From: Paragyromitra xinjiangensis
Taxonomy: Eukaryota > Ascomycota > Pezizomycetes > Pezizales > Discinaceae
Reading direction: 5' to 3'
Length of the DNA stretch: 64,000 bases
NCBI GenBank assembly: GCA_038503065.1
Contig: JBCAMK010000011.1
Coordinates: 1,550,001-1,614,000 of the forward strand
Shown: positions 60,855 to 64,000 of the stretch, one piece after another
Layout: every line of letters begins with the position of its first letter
How positions within the stretch are numbered: the stretch's first letter is position 1
Translations under genes and position numbers: made by a program
Notes under the pieces: generated by a model
The model's input: only the letters and a program-made list of their open reading frames with translations
The model's database searches: none
What the model was told of the DNA's origin: nothing

Positions 60855-62420
60855 TTAGTGCTGGTCCGATGTAGAAGCGTCGGACTTTTCGTATTTTCCG
60901 TTATCTGCCATTTGGCTTCTCCACGCATTTGCCTCCGCTTCATCTACGCCGGGAGGCATAGTATGCATACGTTTAAGATGATCTTTCAAGTTGTCCCGCC
61001 GAGCGAATTCCTTGCGATAGCTTGAGCAGTTGGGGTCGAGACATCTCCAGTAAAAGCCAGGTATTTTGTGGACTGATTTTTCGTGTCGTTCTCGGTCATT
61101 TGGGGTGGCGAACCCTTCGGTACGAGTGCAGTTTTCAAACCTACAGCGGTACATCTTTTGATGTTTTTGCTGATGTTTCCTGCATAATTTTTTAGGTGGG
61201 GTCAGTATCACTTTGCATCACCTCAATGTATTTGTCTTTTGAGGGTGTGATGGATTGTGCTTACGTATACAGTTCGGTAGTTGTAAACTTTTGCGTGCAA
61301 TGAGGACAATGGATAGCATTGACGAGTGGGCTAGGGCTGGAGGTCTCTATTTCCCCAGGCCGTAGTGGAAGCTGAAGTATCTCTTGTCGATATGGTTCGT
61401 ATGTTGGCGATATATATGCTTTTGTGGGTATAGGGTCGAAGGTCGGGTAATGAGATGTATACGGTGGTGGGGAAGAATGTTGCTGTGGAGTGTGTAAGTC
61501 AGGGGAAGATGTATTCAACCACGGCCGGGGCCACGAAGAAACTGAAGTCTCCACTTCATGGTGTTCATTTTGGTGCCTGCCTTGTGATGGAGAGGCATGA
61601 TTGTAGTCACCATTTGGGGCACTCCCTGGTAGTATTTGTTCCTCGTAGCTTGCCGCTCGTGTCCCATCTTGGTGGGATGATGAGGTGCTATATGGGCTAT
61701 ATCGGATGAAGCGGCTGCGTTGGATCACTTGTCCACTAGATGGATGCCGCGCTAGCCACTACTTAGCCCTATGTCTGGCCACATAACGCACCTTGTTGGT
61801 AGGAATCACTTACAGGCAGGCTCTCCATCTGGATGGAAGCTAGCAGGGAGGTAGGATACCGATCCTGTAGGTTCATTAATGGCATATGCTCCTGAGGGAG
61901 GTGATTCGGGGGGCTTCTGTCGTGGAGATGCTGTCATTGCTTTTGGTGTCCTACTGATAGTATCTTGGCTAGTAGGGTATGGGTATTCGGATGAGAGCGA
62001 TTCAGGCGAGTATGGTATTCGTTGGCTTGAGTTCATGCCTCTTACCCTATTCGACGAAAAGTTGTTCTGGATCGTACTTGGACCTGGGTGGTGGTTAAAT
62101 CTGGTACTGTGATAGCTCAAGTTGTCTGAAATCGGTGATGATATGGCCTGGGTGTCTTTTATGATCGAGCAAAGCGGTGATGGAAGGTGATGGTAAGTTT
62201 TGTAGTTTTCAGCGGGGCCATTTTCCGGTGGGGTTATGGTGTCCATGGAAAATGACCCTGGTTCAGGTTGAGAGAATAGTCGGGACGAAATAGGATCGGA
62301 CGTTTGGCACAAAAAGCTGTCCAGTGGGGAAGAGGGAAACAGGGTGAAGTCAGACCTGATGCTTGGTTTGCTTTCAAATCGAAGTTCACTGTCGTGTGTG
62401 TTTGATGGATTAAAAGACAT
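60855..62420 (-). CDS. C2H2 zinc-finger protein, three C-terminal fingers
   Basis: Three exons: 62420-61814, 61751-61265 and 61179-60855, with introns of 62 and 85 bp, join into 472 codons. Residues 1-345 are Ser/Pro/Tyr/His-rich and probably disordered. The fingers are at the C-terminus: C351-C354-H367-H371 (CPHCTQKFTTTELYTKHQQKH), C377-C382-H397-H402 (CRFENCTRTEGFATPNDRERH) and C411-C416-H432-H437 (CLDPNCSSYRKEFARRDNLK then DHLKRMH). This triple-finger end with a 'TPNDRERHEKSVH' middle finger is a pattern of uncharacterised ascomycete zinc-finger proteins. The start is the ATG of MSFNPSNTHDSE; the frame opens further upstream only from a TTG. The second intron again falls inside finger 1. 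Likely nuclear and DNA-binding; targets unknown. Confidence 0.85.
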
Positions 62421-64000
62421 GTTGGTTTCGGAAGAGCGTGGGTTCTTAAAAGTCAAGCTCTGCTGGAGGTTAATGGAAACCGCCTTGTGGCTCGACTGTA
62501 CTTCCTTGAGATATGATAGATGCAGGCTGACTTACAAGGGGCTTGTTGAGGCTCACCATAAGAGAGTTACCGAGTCTCAAGACAAGAAGGCAATAAGACA
62601 GGGAATTCCTGAGGCGGCGTGTGTAGCACCGGCAGCTGCAGATAGATTTGGCGAAATCGACTTCAGTATCGCAGACCTACACAGCATTCTACTGTCACTC
62701 TAAAGCCAAATAGGAGGGATGATTGAATATGGTAGGGATGGTGGGAAGCATCAGTAGAAGGGGTTAGTTTACGCAAGGATGTTTGGGGGGCCAGCCTCCC
62801 CGGCGGTTCCAATACGTAGAGGTTTTGGTGAAATCACCGAAATCGATAGGTCTTTCAATGTATGAGCCTTCCTTCGGAAGATTTTCATAAGAACTTCGCT
62901 CGCTTAAATGAGGTTCAGCGGAAGAGCGTCAATGGCATGCAGCTACGTGCAACGAAGGCACTCGGCTCTTCAGCAGCAATCCTAGACTAAGATGAGTGAA
63001 AAATTCAAAGACATGAAGTGTGGGGTCTAAAAAAGAGCCGAGTTGTTTGTCCTGATCCGTTTGGAAACCAGGATGCAAATTGTACGTATAGGCCTAGGTC
63101 TATGAATATATATTTGTAGTTGCATAGTTTAGATCGCTACAAAGTTGGGAACGATGGGAATATAAGGGTTGGTATCCTGCAGGTCGGTAGGCGGCTCATC
63201 GGGTAAGCCCATTGTGGATTTCGACCTTCGTGAGGCTTTTAAATTTAACGGTCGTATGGACGGGTAGATTGATTAGAGGCGGCAGGAGGTGACAGTCTGA
63301 TTTCTTCCCATCTTTTTCAGCCCCATCAAAGCTCATGTTAATACTGGCAGCGCATTGGCCATTCCTATCAAGGATGTACGGAGAGTGTGGGGCATCATTT
63401 TTCGCTTGCTAAAAGATACTCGGAATGGTGAAAAATGCGCACCAGCTTTGTGAGGTTCCCCACACTGCCATGATGTAGGTGGACTGTGTATTCGTCACAC
63501 AACTGGTCTATAGTTGCATTTTGGTGTTTATTAGGTCTAGTTGCACACAAGTTTAATCAGCTCATCTGGTATGGGTTCCGGGTGCACTAATACCTTGAGG
63601 AAGGAGCGGAGGAAAGAGTAAAGGAAGCCGCATAGATCCTTGGTAATTGAGTGGTCAGTGTAGAAGTACCAGATTGTTCGAATGGGCTGCAGATGCGGCT
63701 GTGATAGTTGTGGAGCCGCATGAGGGGACAGACACAATAAGCGGGTCGGCGGTTAATTGCAACCATGGGAGAGTTTTATGCACTTTCGGAATGAGACACC
63801 GTATTTGACCAGATATGTCCGCTTTTGTCTAGCAGCATAAGGCTGCGAGACGATCGGCGCCTTTGCATCTTCAGATTTCTTGATATTTAAGCACCAGTGA
63901 GCCAGGAGGATCGAGTGCTCAAGGGCGATTGATGCGTTTGAAATGAAAGTCAACTGATACCTGTGATAGGAGGAGGCCAGAACGGGGTATTAGATCTCTA
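62421..64000. other. Upstream region of the zinc-finger gene, no further gene
   Basis: Contains the promoter of the 60.9-62.4 kb gene. Remaining short frames overlap each other and show no family motif. Confidence 0.5.

Overview
The window reads as a repeat-rich filamentous ascomycete chromosome. The evidence is split genes with short introns (about 50-150 bp, GT-AG, with CTAAC-like branch sites), a RAD17 checkpoint gene, a PP2A B/PR55 gene, two fungal C2H2 zinc-finger proteins, pogo/Fot1-type transposon remains and low gene density. A Pezizomycete (truffle or morel type) would fit, but that placement is inference.

Layout. 1-3.2 kb: a 12-bp satellite, a degenerate piece of the repeat family described next, and a 5'-truncated pogo/Fot1-type transposase. 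3.2-16.8 kb: a stack of seven transposon-like elements (A-G). Each starts CATCAG and ends CTGATG, carries a core of 40-bp tandem repeats, and is flanked by a 2-bp target duplication. They are nested: D inside C, C and E inside B, B inside A, and A inside the coding sequence of a DDE-type transposase relic whose two halves lie at 3231-3645 and 11923-12226. To the right, F and G form a 4.3-kb inverted pair around a 287-bp spacer. Their target duplications are swapped. Turning the spacer round and removing F and G pairs the duplications correctly and rejoins a spliced reading frame whose exons now lie at 12339-12518 (-) and 14530-14772 (+).

16.8-43.0 kb is the genic part: rad17 (+), a very long coiled-coil protein (-), a conserved small hypothetical protein (-), PP2A B/PR55 (+, with a GC-AG intron) and a three-finger C2H2 protein (-). 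Long non-coding stretches lie between them and contain short hairpin elements with TA duplications. 43.0-60.9 kb is a 17.8-kb stretch where no gene could be supported. A second three-finger C2H2 protein (-) occupies 60.9-62.4 kb.

The cellular genes do not form a pathway cluster. rad17 loads the 9-1-1 clamp in the DNA damage checkpoint, PR55 directs PP2A to substrates in mitosis and signalling, and the zinc-finger proteins are probable transcription factors. The most unusual content is the 40-bp-core element family and the record it leaves of successive self-insertion and an inversion.
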